Translations under genes and position numbers: made by a program | Part shown: piece after piece, positions 28,630 through 36,595 of the stretch | How positions within the stretch are numbered: position 1 is the first letter of the stretch | Layout: each line of letters opens with the position of its first letter | Source of the DNA: an uncultured bacterium | GTDB lineage: Bacteria; Bacillota; Clostridia; Oscillospirales; Oscillospiraceae | Length of the DNA stretch: 64,000 nt | Reading direction: 5' to 3' | Assembly (NCBI GenBank): GCA_948469375.1 | Contig: CAOKLO010000009.1 | Location: 1 to 64,000 of the forward strand | The notes under the pieces: model-generated | Databases searched by the model: none | Told to the model about the DNA's origin: nothing | What the model saw: the letters and a program-made list of their open reading frames with translations, nothing else

Positions 28630-28887
28630 TCAGTACGACTGTACCATGCCGCCACAGCGGATTTCGTGATCTTCATCCAGCGTCTGCCCCGGTAGGGCCT
28701 GCTCATCCTGGAACCGCTCCGGGAACAGCTCGGCGGCGGTCTGCCGCAGGATGTCCAGGTCGTTGGTCTGGGCGGTCTGGTAGACGCTGACCAGCTCGGC
28801 ATCGTCCAAAACGGATCGGGGGAAGTAGGGCCGCAGGAACATGACCTCGCTCACCTGTCTGCAATAGCTACGATAATACCTGTTCAT
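28630..28887 (-). CDS. Small conserved ICE protein, unknown function
   Basis: 85 residues, soluble, with an Arg/Tyr-rich start (MNRYYRSYCRQVSEVMFLRP) and an acidic middle. It starts within the end of the Toprim gene after GGAGG (20-nt overlap) and lies 11 bp before traG, so it is translated as part of the transfer operon. I do not recognise a domain. Confidence 0.75.
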   Translation of the reverse strand: MNRYYRSYCRQVSEVMFLRPYFPRSVLDDAELVSVYQTAQTNDLDILRQTAAELFPERFQDEQALPGQTLDEDHEIRCGGMVQSY

Positions 28888-29794
28888 TCTGTTGTTCCTC
28901 CATCGTCTGTTGAAAATTTGCGCACAGGTCCTCGTTCCAATCCTTGAGGACGGGCACCAGCGCGTTCACCGTCAGCCCCTTCTCCCGGGCCAGCGCCGCC
29001 AGCCGCCGCATGGCCAACTGCCCCGCCTGGTCGTTGTCCAGCGCGAAGTGGACGGTGTCGATCTGCGGATACCGTTCCAGCATCCCCAGCATGGGCTGGG
29101 ATGAGGTGCCGCACAGGGCCACATAGCTGTGCCTGGCCCAGGCGCTGTCGTGGAACTTGGAGATAAAAGACAGCATATCGATGGGGGCCTCAAACACCAT
29201 GAGCTGGTTGCTGGAGCCGGGCCAGTTGAAGGCGTACCGAAAGTCGCTGCCCTCCACGGTCATGCGGAAGGACTTGCCCTGGCTGTTGGTACTGCGCTTG
29301 TGGGCGTGACGGGGTGTGCCGTCCTTGTCCATGCCCACAAATACCGCGTTGTGGTACTTTTGATCCTCGTAGACCAGCCCCAGCTTGACGAAGGTGGTGA
29401 GTACGTCCCGGTCCAGGTGGCGGTGCTTGAGGAGATAGGCGAACACCCGCCGGTTGTCCTTATTGGCGGGCGGCAGCTCGAAGGGCTTCTTCACTTTTTC
29501 TTTGGGCTTGTTCACCCGGGGGCAGAGCTGGCTGACGTCCTCGTTCAGCAGGGCCAGCACCGCCTCCTGATAATTCATGCCGTAGAACTCCTTGAGAAAT
29601 GTCACAGGCCCGCCGCCCTTCTCGGCGGCATGGTCGTACCACTCATTGCCCTGGACGGTGACGCTGTGGTTGCTGGCCATGCGGAACTCCAGCCCGGAGC
29701 GGACGAGGGGCTCCCCCTTGAAGCGGAGGAACTCCACCAGGTCTACCGCGTTGGCCTGGAGCTTCTGTTCTTCTGTGAAATGGATGTAGGGCAT
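28868..29794 (-). CDS. DUF3991/Toprim-domain protein (primase-like)
   Basis: 308 residues. The N-terminal ~110 residues resemble the primase-associated zinc-finger-like fold without the Cys residues (VDLVEFLRFKGEPL, GGGPVTFLKEFYGMNYQEAV). The C-terminal Toprim domain shows MVFEAPIDMLSF (acidic Glu) and HFALDNDQAG (DxD-like). Such proteins accompany relaxases in Firmicutes ICEs and may prime the complementary strand after transfer. AGGAGG precedes the ATG. Confidence 0.88.
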   Translation of the reverse strand: MPYIHFTEEQKLQANAVDLVEFLRFKGEPLVRSGLEFRMASNHSVTVQGNEWYDHAAEKGGGPVTFLKEFYGMNYQEAVLALLNEDVSQLCPRVNKPKEKVKKPFELPPANKDNRRVFAYLLKHRHLDRDVLTTFVKLGLVYEDQKYHNAVFVGMDKDGTPRHAHKRSTNSQGKSFRMTVEGSDFRYAFNWPGSSNQLMVFEAPIDMLSFISKFHDSAWARHSYVALCGTSSQPMLGMLERYPQIDTVHFALDNDQAGQLAMRRLAALAREKGLTVNALVPVLKDWNEDLCANFQQTMEEQQNEQVLS

Positions 29795-29812
29795 TTCAAA
29801 CCTCCTCTGAAC

Positions 29813-29852
29813 GCAAAAAGGCCAGGATACCGTGTAGACGGTACCCTGGCCT
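29813..29852 (-). terminator. Rho-independent terminator between the small ORF and the Toprim gene
   Basis: Read on the minus strand, a 13-bp stem with one mismatch (GGCCAGGGTACCG side first) is followed by TTTTTGCG. It should attenuate transcription coming from the relaxase, separating it from the Toprim-traG unit. Confidence 0.7.
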
Positions 29853-29866
29853 CAGTGACTGATGTA

Positions 29867-30172
29867 CTATTCGGTTGTGATCTCCTGTTTTGGCACTGGC
29901 TGGAAGGGGGTGTTGGCTTCGGATTTCTTTCGCACGATGTCCCAAAGCATTTCCTGGTAAGCGTGTGCCGTACCATAGACCTTACTGGAAAATTCAAAGC
30001 GGTAATATTTCGCCGTTTGGTTTTCCGTCAATAGGGATAGGTGAAAATAAAAAGGGCTTCTGTTCCGGATGTTGGGCAAGATGTGCCAGCAGCCTGGACG
30101 GTCCGATGTTCCCACAATGGACATTGATGCGTCCGTCCTGGTAGCAAATGTAGTCCTCACATGCGGAATCAC
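29867..30172 (-). CDS. Small hypothetical protein downstream of the relaxase
   Basis: 101 codons from a GTG that overlaps the relaxase stop; an internal ATG at 30124 is an alternative. The C-terminal part (AKYYRFEFSSKVYGTAHAYQEMLWDIVRKK) looks like a real protein. Over the first ~55 codons another frame (30169 down to 29994) also looks protein-like (CEDYICYQDGRINVHCGN, LAQHPEQKPFLFSP) but has no start codon. An ancestral gene disrupted by a frameshift would explain both. Confidence 0.45.
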   Translation of the reverse strand: MIPHVRTTFATRTDASMSIVGTSDRPGCWHILPNIRNRSPFYFHLSLLTENQTAKYYRFEFSSKVYGTAHAYQEMLWDIVRKKSEANTPFQPVPKQEITTE

Positions 30173-32538
30173 ATTTGCTGCTCCTGGTCCTCATGGTCAT
30201 CCGGCTTGTGGCCCATGGCGATCTTCTTCTCCCGGATCTTCCGCCTGAGCTTGCTATCCACTGCGATCCGCATCCCGGCCACGGGATGTGGGTGCTGCTC
30301 CTGGAAGATGCGGCCCATGTGGTAGAGGAGCGAGACGGTGGAGGAGAAGAGAGCGCCATAGACACGGTCCAGAAAAAATTTGGCGTATTGGTTGCCCTGC
30401 TCGGCGGATGATTTCAACCAGCAGACAGCCTGCTCCTGGTCTTGGGGGATGTCCCGGCCCAGCAGATACGCCTTTCCCAAGGTGTACTGGGCGTACTGAT
30501 CCCCGGCTTCGGCGCACTGGGTGAGCAGGTCCATCGCCCGGTCCGTGTCCCGGGGCACCCCGCCCGCCCCGGTGAGCAGGAGCTTTCCCAGCTGGTATTT
30601 TGCCCTCTGGTTCCCGCCCGCGGCGGCCTTCTCCAGCCAGGCCAGCGCCGCCGCCTCATCCTGCTCCGTGCCCACCCCGTGGAGGAGCATCCAGCCGATC
30701 CGGTACTGGAGCTTGTCGTCTGGGGACCTGTCGGCCAGAAACTGAAAGCCCAGGAACGCTTGCCGGAAGTACCGGGTTGCGCGGTCCTCGTCCGCCTCAC
30801 CGCCCATACCGTCCCGGTACAGCTTCCCCAGCTCGTAGGCGGCATAGGGGAAGGTGACCGCCTTGGCGTAGAGCTCCCGTGCGGCGGCGTAGTCCTGCTC
30901 CAGCCCTTTGCCATCCCGGTACAGCCCGGCCAAGGTGTACTGAGCGTACTTGTACCCGGCGTCGGCGGACTTCTCCAGCCACCGGGCGGCCTCCTCATAG
31001 TCCTGCTCCGTACCCAGACCGTTGGCGTACAGCCTGCCGATGCGGTACTGGATGACACTGTCCGGCGCTTCTTTCTCTGCCTGGAGGAATGCGTCCAGCG
31101 CCTTGGCGTACCACTCCTGTGCCAGCTCAGGGTCAGGCTCCCGGCCCAGGCCGTCCGCGTACATCCGGCCCAGGTCGGCCATGGCCAGAGCGTTGCTGGC
31201 GTCGGCCTCCCTGGTGAGCAGATCGAAGGCGGCAGCAAAATCAGGCGGGCTGCCCGCGTCGCCAGCCATGAGTTGACGGGCGGCGCGGTAGCGGCGGGTC
31301 CACCATGTTCGGGAGGAAGCCCTGCCCGCATCGCTGGGCTCGTCTGTCAAACTGCTGTCAGGGGGCCCATCGGCTGGCTCCCCCTCGGCCTGGTCTGCAA
31401 AATCGGACGGGATCAGGTCCCCCAGCTGCGCCGCATCCTGAACGATGATGTTCTTGATTCGCTTGAACTCCTTCTGGCGGACCAGCGGGTCACGCTGAGG
31501 CAGATTGTCCTTGTACGTCCGCAGCACTTCTTCCCGCTCCTGATACCACAGGCCGTAAGCGGCGGCGATGCGGGGATCCTTCTCCAGCTCATTCACGATC
31601 TCATCCACCAGGGACTTCAGCGCGGGCGGCAGGTAGCCGTACTGCTTTTTGCCGGGGCGGTCCCGGAGGCGCTGGGCCAGCTCCACCATGAGCTGCCCAA
31701 TGCGCTGGTTCTCCATGGCCCCGGACCGCATCTCGGTGACGAGCTGGCCCATGATCTCCCCGACGCTCTGTGTGAGATCGTCCCGCCGCTGGGTCTGCCG
31801 CTGGTAGATGGCGGCCAGGTCCTGCTGGAAAATCTCCTTTGCCAGCATGGACTTGATGTCGGCAATGCCCTGCTTGGTAAGGAAGCCGGACTTGCCATCG
31901 GCGCTGTAGCACACCATGTGGATGTGCGGGTGGTGGCCCTCATCGTGGAAGGCGGCGTACCAATGAAATTGGTCCCATGGGATATCCATGGCTTTTGCCA
32001 TCGCGGGAGCGGTCTTTGTGAGCAGTGCGCGCCAGCTCTGGGCACTGTCATAGCCCAGCCGAGCCGCATCCTCCCGCCGCAGGGAGATGATGGGCAGCCA
32101 CACCACGCCAGGATGGTGCGCCACCTCGTCGGCCACTTGGGACAGCACCAGCGGACTGTCATCGGCAGTGAACAGACCGTGGCCCCCCAGCTTCTGGACG
32201 CGGGGGCGGCTGGCGATGTAGTCCATGTAGTTTTCTTTTTTTGCCACCTGCTCATAGTTGTCCTCGATGGTGCGGGTGATGAATTCAGAGGCATTCCCTC
32301 GAGTGGGCGCGGCCTGGTAATCCCCGTACTCGAACAGGTCACGGCTGGACGGGAACTCCCGGAGGAGCTGTGCTACCAGCTTGGCCTGCTTGTCTGTGGC
32401 GGGAAGTGTGGCTTTGCCAGGATAGACACGCTCCACACCGTCACGGGTAGCGGCGTACTTGACGTAGTTGCCCAGGTGGGCGGCGGCTTCCTCACCGCCG
32501 CCCTTGATGTGCGGGCACTTGAAGATTACGCGCGGCGT
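30169..32538 (-). CDS. MobL/MobP-type relaxase with C-terminal Sel1 repeats, ACG start
   Basis: 789 residues if read from ACG. The enzyme nicks oriT and leads the strand into the recipient. The N-terminus PRVIFKCPHIKGGGEE...HLGNYVKYAATRDG is the family's motif I with the probable catalytic Tyr (residue ~25). HDEGHHPHIHMVCYS (~residue 205) is the metal-binding HxH motif. Residues ~450-740 are about seven Sel1-type repeats (LGRMYADGLG, IGRLYANGLG, LAGLYRDGKG, LGKLYRDGMG), a protein-protein scaffold. The family's first Met aligns with ACG at 32536-32538, 9 nt after GGGAGG. The first standard start, GTG 32436, lies after motif I and would remove the catalytic Tyr. Confidence 0.9.
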   Translation of the reverse strand, partial: TPRVIFKCPHIKGGGEEAAAHLGNYVKYAATRDGVERVYPGKATLPATDKQAKLVAQLLREFPSSRDLFEYGDYQAAPTRGNASEFITRTIEDNYEQVAKKENYMDYIASRPRVQKLGGHGLFTADDSPLVLSQVADEVAHHPGVVWLPIISLRREDAARLGYDSAQSWRALLTKTAPAMAKAMDIPWDQFHWYAAFHDEGHHPHIHMVCYSADGKSGFLTKQGIADIKSMLAKEIFQQDLAAIYQRQTQRRDDLTQSVGEIMGQLVTEMRSGAMENQRIGQLMVELAQRLRDRPGKKQYGYLPPALKSLVDEIVNELEKDPRIAAAYGLWYQEREEVLRTYKDNLPQRDPLVRQKEFKRIKNIIVQDAAQLGDLIPSDFADQAEGEPADGPPDSSLTDEPSDAGRASSRTWWTRRYRAARQLMAGDAGSPPDFAAAFDLLTREADASNALAMADLGRMYADGLGREPDPELAQEWYAKALDAFLQAEKEAPDSVIQYRIGRLYANGLGTEQDYEEAARWLEKSADAGYKYAQYTLAGLYRDGKGLEQDYAAARELYAKAVTFPYAAYELGKLYRDGMGGEADEDRATRYFRQAFLGFQFLADRSPDDKLQYRIGWMLLHGVGTEQDEAAALAWLEKAAAGGNQRAKYQLGKLLLTGAGGVPRDTDRAMDLLTQCAEAGDQYAQYTLGKAYLLGRDIPQDQEQAVCWLKSSAEQGNQYAKFFLDRVYGALFSSTVSLLYHMGRIFQEQHPHPVAGMRIAVDSKLRRKIREKKIAMGHKPDDHEDQEQQM

Positions 32539-32678
32539 TGTGCGACACCTCCCAGATGTTTTTTCTCTGTATTAAAAATCTTAGAGAGACTAAGTTCAGG
32601 ACGGTCCGCAGTGAACCAGGGCTAGGTCCAGCGGATGGACGCAGTGTCCCCTTGGCGGGCGCTCAAAATTTTTGCGGC

Positions 32679-33086
32679 CTACTCCTCGCCCTGATTTTTT
32701 GTCAGCGTGTCCTTGAACGTGACGGAGCCGTTGGTCTTTTTCACCTCCTGGACACACCGCCAGCGCAGGTCGTCTAGCTGGCTGGTGTCGATCTCCAGCC
32801 CTGCCGCCAGCACGTGCATCATCATGCTGATCTCCACCGTCAGCTTGAACAGCAGACGGGCGATGCGGTTTTCGCTGCACTGCACTGCAGCACTCAGAGC
32901 GTCCACCAGCGCGGACGGCATGAACCGTGTGCTGCTCTGGGCGGCGAGATGCTCTGCGTAAAAATGGACAGCCTTCTCGATGAACTCGTTCTGGCTCCGG
33001 CAGTTGTCCTGACGATACCACTGGCGGACCAGCTCCTGGGTCTCAGGTCTGATCCGCATAGCGAATTTGACTTTTTCTCTGGGCAT
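32679..33086 (-). CDS. Relaxosome accessory protein (MobC-like, ribbon-helix-helix)
   Basis: 135 residues. The N-terminal ribbon-helix-helix-like region MPREKVKFAMRIRPETQELVRQWYRQDNCRSQNEFIEKAVHFYAEHL is followed by a helical domain with a Met-rich ISMMMHVLAAG. It lies just upstream of the relaxase gene and beside the oriT candidate, as expected for a protein that bends oriT and recruits the relaxase. The start is ATG 33086 after GAGGAGG; the much longer open frame upstream is GC-rich read-through. Confidence 0.82.
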   Translation of the reverse strand: MPREKVKFAMRIRPETQELVRQWYRQDNCRSQNEFIEKAVHFYAEHLAAQSSTRFMPSALVDALSAAVQCSENRIARLLFKLTVEISMMMHVLAAGLEIDTSQLDDLRWRCVQEVKKTNGSVTFKDTLTKNQGEE

Positions 33087-33596
33087 GGTTTTCCTCCTCG
33101 GTGCCCCGAAAGCGGAGCATTGTATGATTTCTGGGCTGTATCCCCGCCGTGAACCCCGCATAAACGGGCCTGTGGCGGGGCCTCCCGCATATAGTGACCC
33201 CCGATGTGAGCCCAGGGGCCCTGATGTGACCCCCGCGAACGGAGCGGCCCGAAAGCCCGGAAGCCCTTGAACCGACCCGCGTTGCGGGGCGGTGTGATTT
33301 GGCCGGGGGTGTCCTTGACCCCCGGCCTTTATCCCGCACAAAAATCGAACGTCTGGATTACTCTCCAATCCCTGTCTGCATTGCCCTTCCGGGCGGGCGG
33401 AAAGCGGCCCCAGCAGAGGGGCCAAAACCGCCGACCGCCACAACCGGGCCACAGGGGCGCGACACCGCATTTCATCGCCCCGGTGGGCTGGGACGCTGCC
33501 CACTCCCCAGAAGGGCCGCAAACGCCCTCAAACGGGCCCACACAGGGAAAACGGCGGGAGGGCCGCCCCGCAGGTGCGGAACGGCCCCGCCATGGG
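33087..33596. other. 510-bp non-coding stretch, oriT candidate
   Basis: A non-coding, GC-rich stretch between the accessory-protein gene and the next operon gene. It contains a direct repeat GTGACCCCCG at 33194-33203 and 33226-33235, with GATGTGA also repeated (33203 and 33223). It also holds a perfect 10-bp inverted repeat GGCCGGGGGT at 33301-33310/33318-33327. Position next to the mob genes plus repeats fit an origin of transfer. The nick site is not identified. Confidence 0.5.
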
Positions 33597-34304
33597 TCAC
33601 ATGGTCTGCTCAAAAGGGGCGGCTTCCGGCTGCTCCTGGAACTCGAATTTTTCGTTGGAGAGACGCTCCGGCGGGGCAATTCCAAGATGCTCCAGCCGCC
33701 CGGCGAAAATCTCTAACCGCTGCGCCCAGTCCAAGCTGTCATTGTGGTTGGCGTGCCACGCCGCGGAGCAGACATCCCGGATGGTGTACGTTTCCCAGCC
33801 GTCCGCTGTATCCAGGGCGGAGAACTCGCCCCGGTCCAGGTCGATGTCCAGCGCGGCGGTCACCCGCCCGGTGCGCTGGAGGAACTCGTCAGCGTAATCC
33901 TGGAACACCTCCGGGGCGATGTCCGTCACACTGTGCAGGCTTTCCGCAAACCGCTGGGTGCTGTTCCCCTTTGCCAGCAGGTAGGAGCGCAGCGCCATGG
34001 CGGCATGGAGCACATCTATCGGCATACGGCACTCCGTTACCAGGTGGTCGGCTCGCCCGTTCTGGGTAACGCGGAATACAGAGAGATGGCGGGACGCTTC
34101 CGCCTCCGCGCGCCGCTGCTGATCCTCCTCCCAGATCTCCCCGCTGATCCGCTCCCGCACCCGTTCCGGGAACTGGTCAATCAGCGTGTCCAGGTACTCG
34201 TCCAGCTTCTCCTCCACGGTTGTGCCCCCTTTTTTCAACTGGCGGGACAGCGCGTCATACCAACGTTTGTCCAGGTGCAGGACGATACCACGTTTACCCC
34301 TGAT
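33597..34304 (-). CDS. Conserved ICE protein of unknown function, start unclear
   Basis: About 235 residues. The N-terminal part GKRGIVLHLDKRWYDALSRQLKKGGTTVEEKLDEYLDTLIDQFPERVRERI resembles the preceding small protein (KLGALEFSLKKGGSSVQARLEQTL), suggesting a shared DNA-binding-like unit. The C-terminal half is helical. Relatives begin a few residues before GKRG, but the frame there reads ATC AGG GGT AAA with no ATG, GTG or TTG. The nearest standard start (34427) would add 41 Pro/Arg-rich residues read from the overlapping gene. The true initiation codon is therefore uncertain. Confidence 0.7.
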   Translation of the reverse strand: MRGKRGIVLHLDKRWYDALSRQLKKGGTTVEEKLDEYLDTLIDQFPERVRERISGEIWEEDQQRRAEAEASRHLSVFRVTQNGRADHLVTECRMPIDVLHAAMALRSYLLAKGNSTQRFAESLHSVTDIAPEVFQDYADEFLQRTGRVTAALDIDLDRGEFSALDTADGWETYTIRDVCSAAWHANHNDSLDWAQRLEIFAGRLEHLGIAPPERLSNEKFEFQEQPEAAPFEQTM

Positions 34305-34548
34305 CCGCCTCCGTTTCCGCCTGCACGGGCCGCTCCTTGGGCGCGGGCCGGGGACGCTTGGGCCGGGGCGCGGGGGCGGCGCGGCTGTCCAGGTACTCCC
34401 GCACCGGCGCGGGCACGGCGCGCTCATAAAGCTGTCCCAGCGTCTGCTCCAGCCGCGCCTGCACAGAGGAGCCCCCCTTCTTCAGTGAGAACTCCAGCGC
34501 GCCCAGCTTCTCCTCATCGAACGCCACCGTGATGTTTGCTTTTTTCAT
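34294..34548 (-). CDS. Small conserved ICE protein (DUF6103-like)
   Basis: 84 residues: a short beta strand and helices (MKKANITVAFDEEKLGALEFSLKKGGSSVQARLEQTLGQLYERAVPAPVREYLDSR) with a Pro/Lys-rich tail. It could be a ribbon-helix-helix-like DNA binder. The start is ATG 34548 after GGAGG. Its stop overlaps the next gene. Confidence 0.75.
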   Translation of the reverse strand: MKKANITVAFDEEKLGALEFSLKKGGSSVQARLEQTLGQLYERAVPAPVREYLDSRAAPAPRPKRPRPAPKERPVQAETEADQG

Positions 34549-34668
34549 TTTCGATTCCTCCTTCTTCACAGAACATGAAATTCCCATTGCGTAGGTTCGT
34601 CCGGGCTACCGCAGACGTTAAGTTCCTCTGCCGCGAGGTGAAGATCAGATCTGCTCATCATGCACCTC

Positions 34669-35520
34669 CTACGGTGTCATATCGCCCATGGCCCACTCCG
34701 CGGCCTGGTGATCCTCGTATGCCTGGTTGAACCGAGCCAGCTCTTGCGGATCCACATCGATGAGCACCACCTCCACCCCCTCCGGGCCGGGGCTGATCTC
34801 GGACACCCGGGCGTTGAACAGGGCGGCGTAATCCTCCCGGCCCACGCCGGTGAGCTCCCGCAGATTTTCCGCCAGCACGGAGGTGCCCGCCTCCTCGTGG
34901 GTGAGGAAGGCAAGGCCGCTGCCGTTCAGCAGGGGCAAGATGTCACGCACACGGATGTCCGGCGCTTTCTCCGCCTCGGCGGTCTGGTGCTGGGCGCAGA
35001 ACTCCAGGCGGAAAGTGGTTTCGATGTGCTGGAGGGAAATGTCCACTTGGGCCACCTCCGGGCGGCGTTCCAGCGTTTTTATCAGCATGGCGTCCAGGCC
35101 GCTGCCCTCCCGGATGGTCACGCCGAACTTCTCCTCCAGCTCCTCGCAGTAGACGCACCAGCTCCCGCTGGCGGTGCGCTGGGCGCCTTGGCTGACGATG
35201 AAGTCCGCCACCCGGTCCAGCCTGGCCTGCACGACGTCCCGCGCTCCCGCCACATAGGCGGCGTACATGGCGCGGCCATCGTCGCCGCACTGTACCAGCG
35301 CGCCGTCCGTGCGGTCGTCACCGAGGAGCAGCAGGCAGTGGTTCAGGCCGGTGCCCTGGTGGGGCTCCACCCGATTGTCCCGGATAAAGTCATAGCTGTC
35401 CAAGGGCTGGATCATGAAGCTGGCGAAGGCAACGTTGGGCAGCTCCACCACCTTGTCCACCTGGTACTCGTGGGGCCAGAGGGGCGCGTGTCGACGGCCC
35501 ATCTCTGCTCTGATTTTCAT
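34669..35520 (-). CDS. Conserved ICE protein (DUF6329-like)
   Basis: 283 residues, cytoplasmic. A domain of unknown function recurrent in Clostridia ICEs, with YDFIRDNRVEPHQGTGLNHCLLLLGDD and SGSWCVYCEELEEKFG. No catalytic motif is recognised. The start is ATG 35520 (MKIRAEMG) after GAGGAGG; the 40 codons upstream in frame belong to the peptidase gene's end region. Confidence 0.75.
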   Translation of the reverse strand: MKIRAEMGRRHAPLWPHEYQVDKVVELPNVAFASFMIQPLDSYDFIRDNRVEPHQGTGLNHCLLLLGDDRTDGALVQCGDDGRAMYAAYVAGARDVVQARLDRVADFIVSQGAQRTASGSWCVYCEELEEKFGVTIREGSGLDAMLIKTLERRPEVAQVDISLQHIETTFRLEFCAQHQTAEAEKAPDIRVRDILPLLNGSGLAFLTHEEAGTSVLAENLRELTGVGREDYAALFNARVSEISPGPEGVEVVLIDVDPQELARFNQAYEDHQAAEWAMGDMTP

Positions 35521-35533
35521 GTTGGTTTCCTCC

Positions 35534-36595
35534 TCATGGCAGATAATATCGCGGGTTCGTCCTCTGCCCATTGAGCCGCACCTCAAAGTGGAGGTGCGGC
35601 CCGGTAGACCGCCCAGTGGATCCGGACAGGGAGACCACATCCCCGGCCTGCACCTGCTGGCCTGGGCGCACCAGCAGCCGGGAGTTGTGGCCGTACAGCG
35701 TCAGCAGGCCGCCCTCGTGCCCGATGGTCACATAGTAGCCGTAGCTGGAATCGTACTGCGCCACCCGGATGGTACCCGGCAGCGCCGCCCGGACAGGGGT
35801 GCCGGTGGGCACCGCCAGATCCATCCCGGTGTGGCCGTCCCGCTGCCCGGTGATGGGGTCGATGCGCCCGCCGAATTCAGAGGTGACAATGTTCCGCCAG
35901 CCCGCCCCCACCGGGGAGCAGAACCCGTCCGCGCCCACATAGGGCACATCCGCCCCCTCAAACGCCGCGCCGCCCTCCCCTGTGACGGGGTAGCCGTATT
36001 TGACCAGGCTGTACACGTTGTCCGCGTTGGACTGCTGCTCCCCGGTGGCGGTGACGCCCAGGGATGCGGCGATGTGGGAGTACACTGTGCCCATATCCTC
36101 AATGGGCACGAACACGTTGTAAATGCGCTCCACCTCCACATCGTTGCCGTCCTCATCCTTCTCGGTGACTGTTTCGGTGCGGGTCTCGCTGGCGGCAAAG
36201 CAGTGGGCGAACTGGCTGACGGGCGGGGCCTCGGCACCGAAGTACAGGGAGAAAAACACAGCCTTGACCCGGATGGGGTCGAGGCTGTTGCCCTCGTCCA
36301 TATTCGATTGGATGTCGGCGATGACCGTGTCCAGCTCGGTAAAATTTGCCCGGGTTTGCTCAATGCAAATTCGGTATTCCGCAGGGATGTCGGCGGGGAT
36401 TGGGCCGGTCTGGAAGCAGAGCTGGGCGGCGGAAATGTTGTGGTCTGCCGCCCCGGACCCCAGGGAGCACAGCAGGGCCACCAGCACGATGATGGGGGAG
36501 AGGATGGCGACAAGCACCCAGCCCACGCCCTTCCGGGCCTTCTCATTGGTGAGCAGGGTGGCGGCGGCTTTCGCCACCAGGACGGGATCAACCAA
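35534..36595 (-). CDS. M23 metallopeptidase, transfer-associated cell-wall hydrolase
   Basis: 353 residues. One N-terminal membrane segment (VGWVLVAILSPIIVLVALLCSLG, ~25-47) is followed by a lysozyme-like helical region with YNVFVPIEDMG. The C-terminal LytM/M23 domain has SEFGGRIDPITGQRDGHTGMDLAVPTG (first zinc His and Asp) and GPHLHFEVRLNG (HxH). It plays the VirB1-like role of opening peptidoglycan for the channel. The probable start is TTG 36595, overlapping the previous stop. Confidence 0.9.
   Translation of the reverse strand: MVDPVLVAKAAATLLTNEKARKGVGWVLVAILSPIIVLVALLCSLGSGAADHNISAAQLCFQTGPIPADIPAEYRICIEQTRANFTELDTVIADIQSNMDEGNSLDPIRVKAVFFSLYFGAEAPPVSQFAHCFAASETRTETVTEKDEDGNDVEVERIYNVFVPIEDMGTVYSHIAASLGVTATGEQQSNADNVYSLVKYGYPVTGEGGAAFEGADVPYVGADGFCSPVGAGWRNIVTSEFGGRIDPITGQRDGHTGMDLAVPTGTPVRAALPGTIRVAQYDSSYGYYVTIGHEGGLLTLYGHNSRLLVRPGQQVQAGDVVSLSGSTGRSTGPHLHFEVRLNGQRTNPRYYLP

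Noticed and set aside
30442-32625. 727-codon plus-strand open frame
   Set aside because: Antisense to the relaxase/Sel1 gene, with no recognisable content.
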